Positions 8,635 through 17,159 of a stretch of 64,000 bases of DNA are shown piece after piece. The stretch's first letter is position 1. Every line of letters starts with the position of its first letter. This stretch comes from JAWKZG01 sp041396125 (GTDB lineage Bacteria > Pseudomonadota > Gammaproteobacteria > Competibacterales > Competibacteraceae): NCBI GenBank assembly GCA_041396125.1, contig JAWKZG010000004.1:124001-188000 (forward strand), written 5' to 3'. Below the pieces are notes generated by a model that searched no databases, was not told the DNA's origin, and saw only the letters and a list, made by a program, of their open reading frames with translations. The position numbers were made by a program, and so were the translations under genes.

Positions 8635-9593
8635 TGCTGCCTCCCCGCGCTTAAGACCTTGCGCAAACTCAGCAGGCCATTCGGCAGCCACAGCATCAAG
8701 GCGATAATAACCACAGCATACAGCAGGGTTTGATATTGCTGCAGACCGTGCAGCAGTTCAAAGCTGACAAACAGTACAAACGTGCCCACTACCGGCCCGA
8801 AGGTATAGCCCAGCCCGCCCAGGAAGCAGTACAGCATGAAGTACACCGAATCAGTCACGACAAAGCTGGACGGGTAAATACTTTGCTGCGAGGCGGTGAA
8901 AAACGCCCCGCCGATACCGCCCATGGCACAGCAGATGGCATACGCAATGACCCGGTATTTAGCGATATTAATGCCGATACTGGTCGCCAGATCCTCGTTC
9001 TGCTGCAAGGATTGAAAAATCCAGCCCAGACGGCTGTTGGCCGCGCGCCAGATCACCGCGTACCCCAGAATCAGCAAAAATGCCGCCAGGAAAAAAAAGG
9101 CCAGATGCTGGTTGGTCTGATCAAAGGCCGGGATCAGAACCCAGCCAAAAAGACTCAGCTCGCCCGGCACCGGGATATTGACGATCCCGCTGGCGCCATC
9201 GGTAATCGCACCGCCATTGAGTGCCAGCAAGCGGGTAGTTTCGGTCAGACTCAGCGTCAGCATGGCGAAATATACCCCGCGCAGACGCAGGATCGGCCAG
9301 CCGACCAGTACCCCGAACAAGGCCGAGGCCAGCCCCGCCAGTGGCAGGCTGAGCCAGAACGACAGACCGGCTTTGGCGGTCAGGATGGCCATGACGTAGC
9401 CACCCAGCAGGGCAAACGCACCCTGCCCGATATTGATGCGACCGATCATGAAGGTCAGCCATACGCCCAGACTGACCAGGCTGAGCGCGGATGCGGTAGT
9501 AATCACGCCCAGATGGTATGGCGAATCGTGCCACAGATAAGGTACCCCGATCAGGTAAACAGCCAGCAGCAAACACACACCGAGTATTTTCAT
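8631..9593 (-). CDS. livM: Branched-chain-type ABC importer permease LivM
   Basis: 320-residue inner-membrane permease with about nine hydrophobic segments, starting MKILGVCLLLAVYLIGVPYL. The stretch NIGQGAFALLGGYVMAI is the LivM/UrtC coupling region, and FGVLVGWPILRLRGVYFAM is a second family-specific block. ATG 9593 has GGGGA just upstream and lies two bases after the livH stop. It pairs with LivH to form the membrane channel. Confidence 0.9.
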   Translation of the reverse strand: MKILGVCLLLAVYLIGVPYLWHDSPYHLGVITTASALSLVSLGVWLTFMIGRINIGQGAFALLGGYVMAILTAKAGLSFWLSLPLAGLASALFGVLVGWPILRLRGVYFAMLTLSLTETTRLLALNGGAITDGASGIVNIPVPGELSLFGWVLIPAFDQTNQHLAFFFLAAFLLILGYAVIWRAANSRLGWIFQSLQQNEDLATSIGINIAKYRVIAYAICCAMGGIGGAFFTASQQSIYPSSFVVTDSVYFMLYCFLGGLGYTFGPVVGTFVLFVSFELLHGLQQYQTLLYAVVIIALMLWLPNGLLSLRKVLSAGRQQ

Positions 9594-9595
9594 GC

Positions 9596-10453
9596 TTATC
9601 CCCAAGGCTTGCCCATGATGCCTTGCGGGCGGAAAATCAAAAATATAATCAGGCCGATAAAAATCAACAGGTACGTGACCGAGCCGGGAAACAGGTAGTA
9701 ACCGATGGATTCCGCAAACCCCAGCACAAACGCGCCCAGTATTGCGCCCGAGACCACCCCGGCACCACCGATCATCACCATGACAAATGCTTTAATCGAA
9801 ATGGCGGTACCCAGCCCTGAGTTCACGCCGGATACGGTCACCAGCAAAGCCCCTGCCAGGCCGGCCAGCGCCGCTCCGATACCAAAACCCAGCGAGGAAT
9901 ACTGCGAAATGTTCACGCCTTGCAGCGCCGCAGCTTCCTTGTCCTGCGCAATAGCGCGCAGCGCCCGACCCGGCCGGGTGAACTGCATCAGCAGTAAAGC
10001 CGACTATCGCCGCCAGTGCCAGCCCAAAAACCAGCAAGCGACCGGCCGGTACAAAGGCATCGTCCAGTTTGAGTACACCGCTGATCACAGGCGGCACGCC
10101 ACGGTGTTTTTCCCGAAAGACACCAGCGTCAGACTTTCCAGCAACAAAGCGGTGCCTGCCGCCAGCAGCATCGAACTTTCCTCGCGTGATCCGACGCTGA
10201 GCACACGCCGGAACAACAGCCGGTCAAACAGAATCCCGATCAGCGCCAAAGTGGCAACCGAGGCCAGCAATGCCAGTGCAAACGGCCACTTGAACACCCC
10301 GTAGACGTAATAGGTCACGAACGCACCCAGCACATACATCTGACCATGGGCGAAATTCAGCACATTCATGATGGCGAAAATCAGCGTCAGCCCCAAGGCG
10401 ATCAGGGCATAACTGACACTTAGATAAAACCCGTTGACAATGACTTGTTCCAT
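9596..10453 (-). CDS. livH: Branched-chain-type ABC importer permease LivH, with two frameshifts
   Basis: Permease partner of LivM, broken in this sequence into three frames. Frame one runs from MEQVIVNGFYLSVSYAL to SFGK, frame two carries HRGVPPVISGVLKLDD to LALAAIVG, and frame three resumes at LLLMQFTRPGRALRAIAQDK and runs to the stop. Adding one A to the A5 run at about 10103 and removing one base in the TTT near 10000 restores a continuous 285-residue LivH with all family landmarks (NFAHGQMYVLGAF, GRALRAIAQD). Both spots are short homopolymers, so sequencing error is more likely than a real pseudogene, particularly as every neighbour in the operon is needed and overlapping. Confidence 0.85.
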
Positions 10454-10607
10454 GATTTCCTACACGGATTTTCTACACGTTTGCACAATCCTCTCACCGT
10501 CCCCTCACCTGATGAGTATCAAGACGGGGCGCGCGGCAGGAGGATTGGGCTGGCACAACAAGGGATCAACAGGCCCATGAATAAATGACCAGTGACGCCA
10601 TGAGACA

Positions 10608-10632
10608 GACGCCCAATACAACACCGGGCGTC
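10608..10632 (-). terminator. Stem-loop between binding-protein gene and livH
   Basis: Perfect 7-bp arms GACGCCC (10608-10614) and GGGCGTC (10626-10632) with an 11-base loop, placed about 17 bases after the stop of the binding-protein gene. There is no long T run on the minus strand, so it is more likely an mRNA-stabilising or attenuating hairpin that lets the binding protein be made in excess over the permease than a full terminator. Confidence 0.5.
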
Positions 10633-10648
10633 CTGCTGTATTGCCGGT

Positions 10649-11843
10649 TTAGGGATCGACCTGACCCACGAACATGGTATGGAATTCACCGTCGCGGAAT
10701 TCATTGACCACCATCGGCACGCCGATCTGGCGACGCTGGCCAAAAAAAACCGCTGCCAACATAAGAAATCTGTTTGTCGCCCTGCAGGAACGGGTTGGGC
10801 ATGGAGAAATCGGCCAGCTGCGCTTTGAACGCCTCGACATCATCCAGTGCGGCCGGGCCGGCTTTGGAGAGGGTATTCAGGATCATTTCCAGAGCGTAAA
10901 CCTTGGTCCCGGCTTCGTCATTCCATTCACCGGCAATTTCTTTGTATTTTTCAATAAATACTTCCATGGTTTCGCTGCGAATCGCTGGTGTGCTGGCACC
11001 GCCCACCGAAATGAAGCCATTGGCGGCCTCACCTGCAACCTCGTCCAGAATTTTCGCATCCTGCGCAGTTTCAGTGCTGATCAGACCTGCATAGCCCAGT
11101 TCACGGGCAGTGCGAATCAGCAGTGGAGCATCGGAGGGTGCGACCCCGGACAGTACGATCAGGTCGGGATTTTGCTGCACAATTCGCGACATGACCGGGA
11201 AAAAGTCCGTCGTGCCGGCTTCATAAGTGTCTTCCGAGGATAATACCTGCAGACCCAGTGTCTCGGCGGCCGCCAGACCTTCAGCGCGCTGATTAAGCGG
11301 GTCGGACTCGTTCCGGGCAATAAAGCTGATGGATTTTACACCGTTGTTTTCCATCAGATATTTATAGATCACCGGGCCGGCCTGATACGATGCGATCATA
11401 CCCAGAATGGCATTACTGGCAGGCGGCGTGTAAAGCTCTTTGGAGAACGCGTAAGGGATATATATCGCGCCACCTTTTTCGGCCACAGGCTTGATCGCGG
11501 CAGCGGTGGTGTCCACATTCGGACCGATAATGTATTTAATGCCTTCCTGATAGATCAGACGCTCAGCACCCGACACAGACACTTTGGGATCATTGCGGTC
11601 ATCGACACTGACGATTTCGATTTGGTACTTGTCGCCGCCAATATCCCAGCCACCCTGCTCGTTGATCTGCTGGGCGCGGGCTTCAGCACAGTATTTATTG
11701 ACCAGTCCCCAGGACGCGGCCGGGCCGCTCATCACACCCAGCACACCGATCTTGAGCACCTTATCCTGTGCTTGCACACCGGCACTTGCGCCTAGCGCAA
11801 GCGCAACCGCCAAGCCACCGAATAAACGCGTAATTTTCGACAT
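10649..11843 (-). CDS. ABC importer periplasmic binding protein, frameshifted at an A8 run
   Basis: Periplasmic type I binding protein (Peripla_BP_6/LivK class) with a signal peptide (GLAVALALGASAGVQAQ) and mature start DKVLKIGVLGVMSGP. The frame fails at an A8 run, 10742-10749 (T8 on the coding strand). Removing one base gives VGSGFFGQRRQIGVPMVVNE and continues to FHTMFVGQVDP, the normal family C-terminus, for 397 residues in all. ATG 11843 is preceded by GAGGAG. It is the first gene of the minus-strand operon and sets the specificity of the importer; NADVDTTAA-like and AVDDRNDP motifs suit amides or short-chain amino compounds, but the ligand is unknown. Confidence 0.87.
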
Positions 11844-12107
11844 ATTTGGACTCCTCACTACTCATCAAGCCCTCATTATTGAGGGGTAACCTCTGGAGAA
11901 CCCGAGCCAGTATCGCGGCGGGGGGTGGAATAGGTTTTATGGACTTGTATGAATTATTGTTTATCAGTTTTTAAAAAATCGTATACCAAATTATTGCTAT
12001 TCTCAATACAATTTGTCATAGAACGTGTGTTTATTATTTTCGAGATCGCCCGGATTAATCCAATCCGCTAATCCGGTCGGGCAACAACAGCAAAGGAGTA
12101 GATCCTG
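11844..12107. promoter_or_regulatory. Divergent promoter region of the importer operon and the racemase-regulator pair
   Basis: AT-rich 264-base gap between the two divergent units. It holds a palindromic GTATAC at 11981-11986 in an A/T-rich setting, plus TTGTAT near 11945 and ATACAA near 12006. GntR/FCD regulators usually bind short palindromes of this style, and such a regulator is coded by the plus-strand unit, so this is the natural operator region. The exact site is a guess. Confidence 0.35.
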
Positions 12108-12854
12108 GTGCGAATCATGGTCATCAATCCCAATACGACAGCCAGTATGACAGCAAAGATTGGCGCAGCAGCCCGGGCGGTGGCCCATGCTGATACCGTT
12201 ATTACCGCTGTCAATCCGCGCACCGGGCCGGTTTCCATCGAGGGACATTACGACGAAGCGGTCAGTGTGATCGGGATACTGGAAGAAATCCGTCAGGGTG
12301 AACAAAACGGCATCGATGGCTATGTGATTGCCTGTTTCGGCGACCCTGGTCTGCTGGCCGCCCGTGAAATCGCCCGCGGACCGGTTTTGGGCATTGCCGA
12401 GGCCGCCATGCATGCCGCCAGTTTCATCGCCACCGGATTTTCCGTCGTCACTACCCTGAGCCGGACCCGGGTTATTGCCCAACACCTGCTCGAGCAATAC
12501 GGCATGAGCAAGCACTGTCGCAATATCCGCGCTACCGATCTGGCCGTGCTGGAACTGGAAGACGAACACTCCGATGCCCGTCGGATTATTACCGAAGAAT
12601 GTCGCCTGGCCCGCGACCAGGACCAGTCCGGCGCGATCGTGCTGGGTTGTGGCGGCATGGCGGATCTGGCCCAGTCGCTCAGCCAGGAGATCGGCATTCC
12701 GGTCATTGATGGGGTCGGCGTTGCGGTTAAATTTCTGGAAGCCCTGATCGGCCTGGGACTGCACACCAGCAAACAGGGCGATCTGGCCTATCCGCTGGCA
12801 AAGCCCTATAGCGGCCATCTGGCTTATCTGGCCCCGACGCAGCCGTCATCATGA
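12108..12854 (+). CDS. Asp/Glu/hydantoin racemase family protein
   Basis: 248-residue racemase with MVINPNTTASMT at the N-terminus, the two catalytic Cys in ACFGDPGL and LGCGGM, and the family's VIDGVG near the C-terminus. It belongs to the hydantoin/allantoin racemase group. It interconverts enantiomers of a ring amide so that a stereospecific hydrolase can act. GTG 12108 is taken as start because AAAGGAG is 8-9 bases before it; ATG 12117 is the alternative. Its stop overlaps the start of the GntR gene, and the pair faces away from the importer operon. No hydantoinase or allantoinase is in the window, so the precise substrate is open. Confidence 0.82.
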   Translation: MRIMVINPNTTASMTAKIGAAARAVAHADTVITAVNPRTGPVSIEGHYDEAVSVIGILEEIRQGEQNGIDGYVIACFGDPGLLAAREIARGPVLGIAEAAMHAASFIATGFSVVTTLSRTRVIAQHLLEQYGMSKHCRNIRATDLAVLELEDEHSDARRIITEECRLARDQDQSGAIVLGCGGMADLAQSLSQEIGIPVIDGVGVAVKFLEALIGLGLHTSKQGDLAYPLAKPYSGHLAYLAPTQPSS

Positions 12855-13561
12855 GCACTGACCGCTCGCGCCAGCCCGAACGCAGTTCCGGCAGCGACAA
12901 CGCCATCTATCAGGCGGTTTTCGATGCCGTCATGGCGCATCGTCTGCCACCGGGCACCAAACTGACCGAAGCCACGCTGGGCAAACTGTTCGGCGTCAGT
13001 CGCACGGTGGTACGGCAAGCACTGCAGCGACTGGCGCACGAGAATATTATCGAATTGCGCCTGAATCGCAGCGCGGTGATTGCCAGTCCCAGCGTGCAGG
13101 AAACCCGCGATGTTTTTGCTGCCCGCCGGCTCATCGAAAGCGCTGTCATCCGCAGTTTGACGGCAGGTCTGCCCGCCCCCCAACTGGCCGAGCTGCGTCA
13201 GCTGACTGAAACGGAAAAACAGGCTTTTGAGCAGGGTGATCAGCGCCGTTGTCTGCAATTGTCGGGGGCTTTTCATTTACGTCTGGCAGCACTGGCACCG
13301 AATCAGGTGTTGGCGCGTTTTCTGAACGAACTGGTGTCGCGCTCATCACTGATGCTGGCACTGTATGAAACTCCGGGCACGTCTACCTGCGCGATGGATG
13401 ATCATGGCGCGATCATTGATCTGATCGAGAACGGCAATATCGAAGCCGCTGTCGCCGCCATGGAACAGCATCTAAAGCAGTGCGAAAACCAGCTCCAACT
13501 GGAAAACAGAAACAAACCGATTGATCTGGCGGATATCTTTTCCCTGCGCCCCAGGAGCTGA
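12851..13561 (+). CDS. GntR family regulator, FCD subfamily
   Basis: 236-residue transcription factor. Winged helix at about residues 20-80, with LPPGTKLTEATLGKLFGVSR followed by VVRQALQRLAHENIIEL. The FCD ligand-binding all-helical domain follows (FAARRLIESAVIR, the metal-binding His in GAFHLRLAAL, and the MEQHL helix). The ATG overlaps the stop of the racemase gene. Placed here it most likely senses an intermediate of the imported compound and controls both divergent units. The gene ends 220 bases before the next cluster. Confidence 0.88.
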   Translation: MSTDRSRQPERSSGSDNAIYQAVFDAVMAHRLPPGTKLTEATLGKLFGVSRTVVRQALQRLAHENIIELRLNRSAVIASPSVQETRDVFAARRLIESAVIRSLTAGLPAPQLAELRQLTETEKQAFEQGDQRRCLQLSGAFHLRLAALAPNQVLARFLNELVSRSSLMLALYETPGTSTCAMDDHGAIIDLIENGNIEAAVAAMEQHLKQCENQLQLENRNKPIDLADIFSLRPRS

Positions 13562-13781
13562 CTGTTTCTGCCGCTTTTTAGTCCTCCTGTTTTTAATCCT
13601 GACAGTCCGCCAGCCATACTCTGCCGACGCTGAAGAGATCGGGTATGGCAACACATCTCATCATGCGTTGCTGTTGACAGATACGTACGTGCATCTAAAC
13701 TTCTAGCTTGTAGTATCGCCCGCAGGCAAATAAAAAAGCCTTTATAACACCCTGAATTACAGCAAAGCGGATACTCAAAAC

Positions 13782-14280
13782 ATGGATACAGCTGCCCCCC
13801 AGTTACCGTCCTTTATAGCGGACTGGATGAGCCTTTACTTTTTGCTTTTATGCGCTGATCGGTTTATGGCTGTTAGTTCGGATAGCTCAATACTGGCGGC
13901 GTCGCCACTATAATCTGACCAGCATCGAAAGCAGTGCATCCAGCAATATCAAACCGGATTTTTTAAGCATCGATCATGCGGCCAGAAGCCGGCAGCTGGC
14001 GTCCTCACCGGATAACACCGAACCGCCAGGCCGTACAGTTCTGCTCAGTATGAGCAAAATCGCCACCTTGATTATGGCATTCGCCAGTTTTGTCTCGGCC
14101 ATCGTTTTCGCGTTCATGCGCATTGGAGATATAGAACAAACCTGGCAGCAGGTGTCCAGCTGGGAGCGCTTTGTCACTATTGTCCAAATGTACCCTGTTG
14201 GTCTGGCATTTGCCTTTATTGTCAGTGTTGGCGCGCTGCTTCGATTGCTGTTGGAGCTGGGTGCCAAAAAAGAATCCTAG
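13782..14280 (+). CDS. Small membrane protein with two or more TM segments, frameshifted
   Basis: A protein I do not recognise. From ATG 13782 the frame gives MDTAAPQLPSFIADWMSLYF, then leaves the frame at the TTTTT run near 13838. Deleting one T continues into FYALIGLWLLVRIAQYW and on through an Arg-rich stretch (WRRRHYN), a polar linker and two further hydrophobic segments (IATLIMAFASFVSAIVFAFM and YPVGLAFAFIVSVGALLRLL) to a stop at 14280. Restored length is about 165 residues. The last part can also be read alone from ATG 14050 (76 residues). It lies 105 bases ahead of the SPFH gene and may be the membrane member of that cluster. A TTGACA at 13674-13679 could be its -35 box, but the matching -10 is poor. 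Confidence 0.5.
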
Positions 14281-14385
14281 CGTTGCCTGACCGCCACAAC
14301 TTGGCCGGTATACCCGAAAAAATTCATCGCCTTGTGCCGGCTTTTTTCTTTGCGCAGTCTAACGGCTCGATCCAAAGGAGCAGTC

Positions 14386-15990
14386 ATGACATCGATCATC
14401 TGGAATTTCCACGATCCACAAACGCTGGCCGAGTATGTCGAGCTCACCACGTTCCAAGGTATTTTGCAGCAACGCATTGGTATTGCGCCGGATCATGCAG
14501 CAATCCTGCTGCGCGATGGACAGCTTGTCGGCGTTTACCAGGGGGCTCATTTCGCAGTCGGCGGCATCTGGCAAAGCATTAAGCAATATCTTGGCGGCTC
14601 CCACGCCTTACGTCTGCTGGTCGTCGATCTGAAACCCTTTGACATTGAAGGCAGTCTTGAATCGCTCAGCAAGGACGCACTGCCGGTTGCGGCGACGGTA
14701 TCACTACAGCTTCAGATCAATCCGGAAAAACCACAGAATATTCTCGGACTGATGCAGCACCCGGCCGCACTCACCAAAGTAGATGTCTACAAGCGCCTGC
14801 TGCCGCATTTACAAGACCGGGTATTCAACTCTGTACTGAGTCAGATGCAAGCCAGTGAAATACGCGGCAATACTGTCCTGCAGGATCGTCTGCAAGCAGC
14901 CATCATGCAGGAAGCTGAGCGGGTTTTTGGTGATCTGGGCATTATGGTGCGCCATGTCTCACTGAACTGGGCCTTGAACGATGCCGAGCGTGCGGCCCTC
15001 CGGCAGCGCCAGGCTGAGCTTGAACAGGAACAGCTCGATTTTGAGTTTGCACAAAAAAAACGGGCGCTGACCCGTGCCAACGAAGCGACTGATTTCACCC
15101 TGCAATCTGAACTGGCGACTGAAAAACTCAAGGCCTGCAGCGAAGACCAGTTACGCCACCTGTTGCTGCAACAGGAACTGAACTTTCAGGACAGTCGGGA
15201 AACCGGCATACGCAGTCAAGAGATCAAAAAACTTGCCCATGAGATCGACGTTTTAAACATCGAGCGGCGTGCCCACTACACCAAAGCTCTGGAAGATGCG
15301 CAAACCGAGGTGGAGCGGGCAAAAATCCGCCAGCAGTTAACAGCTGTCGAACTGGAAATCGACGAGTTGAAAACACTGCAGAAACTGCGTCTGGATAAAC
15401 TGCAGCAGGAGCAGGAGCTGAGCATTGCGGAACGCGCCCGCAAACAGCAGATCGAGACACTCCGGGCGCTTAATGATAATGAGCTGGACGTAGAGCAGCG
15501 CCGCCGCAGTATGGATCGTGAAGATCTGAGCGCCGACCATCAAAGAACCCTGGCGCAAAAACAGCACGCTGCCCAGGCCGAGCTGGAAAAACTCAAACTG
15601 CAAGCCGGTATGTCGCCCGATCAGTTACTGGCTCTCAACGCCGGGCTTTCTCCCGATGTAGCGCGTATTTTTGCCGAACGGGCCAAGACGGAAGGACTGG
15701 GGGCAACGCAACAACAGGCTTTGTTGCGCGAAATGCTGGCACTGAGCCAGAACAATCAGCAGAACTCGGATACCCAGGCGCGGTTTTTCTTTGAAAAAGC
15801 GCTGCAGGGCGTCGTCGGGGTCAGCCAGGGTGGTAATACCGCGCCCACTCCCACACCGGGTCATACCCCACCCGGACCAGACAACGCATCCCCTACTAAT
15901 ACCGGTACGATCGAGTGCTCCGCCTGCCAGCGTCAGATCCCCAACAGCGACCGTTTCTGCCGGTTTTGCGGCTCTCAGATCCAGCGCTGA
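14386..15990 (+). CDS. SPFH-domain coiled-coil protein with C-terminal zinc ribbon
   Basis: 534-residue protein. The first 200 or so residues look like an SPFH/band-7-like fold of the bacterial virion-core-protein type (IGIAPDHAAILLRDGQLVG, then a beta-rich part ending in VRHVSLNWALND). Residues about 205-430 form a long charged coiled coil, followed by a Pro/Gly-rich linker and a C-terminal zinc ribbon with Cys pairs CSAC and CRFC at about 511-528. There is no signal peptide. ATG 14386 is chosen because AAAGGAG precedes it; an upstream in-frame ATG at 14332 lacks a site. SPFH proteins assemble scaffolds at membranes; here the partner membrane protein may be the small upstream gene. Its stop overlaps the next start (TGATG). 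Confidence 0.75.
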   Translation: MTSIIWNFHDPQTLAEYVELTTFQGILQQRIGIAPDHAAILLRDGQLVGVYQGAHFAVGGIWQSIKQYLGGSHALRLLVVDLKPFDIEGSLESLSKDALPVAATVSLQLQINPEKPQNILGLMQHPAALTKVDVYKRLLPHLQDRVFNSVLSQMQASEIRGNTVLQDRLQAAIMQEAERVFGDLGIMVRHVSLNWALNDAERAALRQRQAELEQEQLDFEFAQKKRALTRANEATDFTLQSELATEKLKACSEDQLRHLLLQQELNFQDSRETGIRSQEIKKLAHEIDVLNIERRAHYTKALEDAQTEVERAKIRQQLTAVELEIDELKTLQKLRLDKLQQEQELSIAERARKQQIETLRALNDNELDVEQRRRSMDREDLSADHQRTLAQKQHAAQAELEKLKLQAGMSPDQLLALNAGLSPDVARIFAERAKTEGLGATQQQALLREMLALSQNNQQNSDTQARFFFEKALQGVVGVSQGGNTAPTPTPGHTPPGPDNASPTNTGTIECSACQRQIPNSDRFCRFCGSQIQR

Positions 15991-17159
15991 TGACTACCCG
16001 ATCCGATTTCCAAAGCTGTTGTTATGCCGCTGCGCTGGATACCGAGGTTGCCTTTTGCCCGGATTGCGGAACTTCACTGTACCGCTGTCCGGGATTCAAA
16101 CGCTGCCATAATCTGGTCAAACCGCTGGGCTATTGCACGGTCTGTATCCAGGCTCAGCTAGCACTGGCACCGCAGGCGATCACGCAGGCCAGAGTCGGGG
16201 AAGTGCTCAGTCTGCCTTTTTTGCTGCGCAATACCTCACCTGCCGGCCAACCATTGATGGTTGTGAATATCCTGACGCAACAGCGGGGCCATCCCCTGCA
16301 AACCGTACCGCTGGGCTGGAATAGCCTGGACGCCGGCCAGGAACGTATGTTTTCGGTGGATACGGAAGCGCTCAGCAGCGGTGGCATCCATCGCCTGCAG
16401 CTTTTTCTCGTATTGGGCTCACTGGAAGAGCAGTATGTTTTTGCCGCCGAAGTCGTATTTGAAGTTGACAGCGGCCAGGCCAGCCAGATCGTGCAGAATA
16501 TCCATTTCCAGGACACCAGTTTCGGCACTGGCGGCATGGTCGTGGCCAACCCCAATGCCCCCGCTGATCCGACTCGTAAAGCGCGCAGCCTGGGCGAGCG
16601 TCAGGAGATAGCACTGGAACGGGCCGAACGTTTCGAGCTGGAGCAGGGCTATCGTGGCTATGCCGGGCATGCTGTGCGCATACCGCGTGATGTACGGTTC
16701 GAGTATCACGGTTTTCCCGCTGCCGATACGCCACCGCCTGGTACGTTAAAAGGCATCGCGCCCGGTCTGCGCTGCGGTCGTAACAGCCGGCGCTACGACG
16801 CACAGCATAATCCGCAGCCCAATGATCTCTGTCTGCGTGCCTATGATCCGCAGACCGGCCTGCTGGATGCTGCCGGCTCAAAAACCATTTCACGCCAGAT
16901 TGGCGAATTTTTACTGCGTAATGACCGGCTTTATCTGCAAACCGCCGCTGCATTACAGCGCAATGATGAACGACTCGACAGCGGCGCGCTGTACCCGGTT
17001 TTTGATGGCGATAGTTTTACGTTGGCTGACGGCCTGGCGCATGCCTTTGCTGTCATCCTGCGATTTCGAACCCGCCTGGGAGAAGTTGATTTGATTTGTT
17101 TCGAGCGCACGCCAGCCGTGCCGACAAGCGCGCCCAAGCAACCCGGGAGTACGCATTAA
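15990..17159 (+). CDS. Double zinc-ribbon protein with FHA-like C-terminal domain
   Basis: 389 residues, cytoplasmic. N-terminus: Cys at 10/11 with CPDC (23-26), then a second set at 33, 39 and 49-52 (CTVC), reading as two zinc ribbons. Residues about 60-175 are beta-rich and resemble an Ig-like domain (RVGEVLSLPFLLRNTS, and a matching stretch ending FAAEVVFEVDSGQ). The C-terminal third carries FHA-like landmarks in order: LRCGRNSR, NDLCL, then ISRQIGEF and FDGDSFTLADG, with SRQIG where the classical domain has SRxH. FHA domains bind phosphothreonine peptides, which fits the kinase coded immediately downstream. Start and stop overlap both neighbours by one base. The FHA call is by eye and could be wrong. 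Confidence 0.6.
   Translation: MTTRSDFQSCCYAAALDTEVAFCPDCGTSLYRCPGFKRCHNLVKPLGYCTVCIQAQLALAPQAITQARVGEVLSLPFLLRNTSPAGQPLMVVNILTQQRGHPLQTVPLGWNSLDAGQERMFSVDTEALSSGGIHRLQLFLVLGSLEEQYVFAAEVVFEVDSGQASQIVQNIHFQDTSFGTGGMVVANPNAPADPTRKARSLGERQEIALERAERFELEQGYRGYAGHAVRIPRDVRFEYHGFPAADTPPPGTLKGIAPGLRCGRNSRRYDAQHNPQPNDLCLRAYDPQTGLLDAAGSKTISRQIGEFLLRNDRLYLQTAAALQRNDERLDSGALYPVFDGDSFTLADGLAHAFAVILRFRTRLGEVDLICFERTPAVPTSAPKQPGSTH

Noticed and set aside
9596..10453. livH as a true pseudogene
   Set aside because: Both shifts sit in short homopolymers and two single-base changes restore the whole family sequence.
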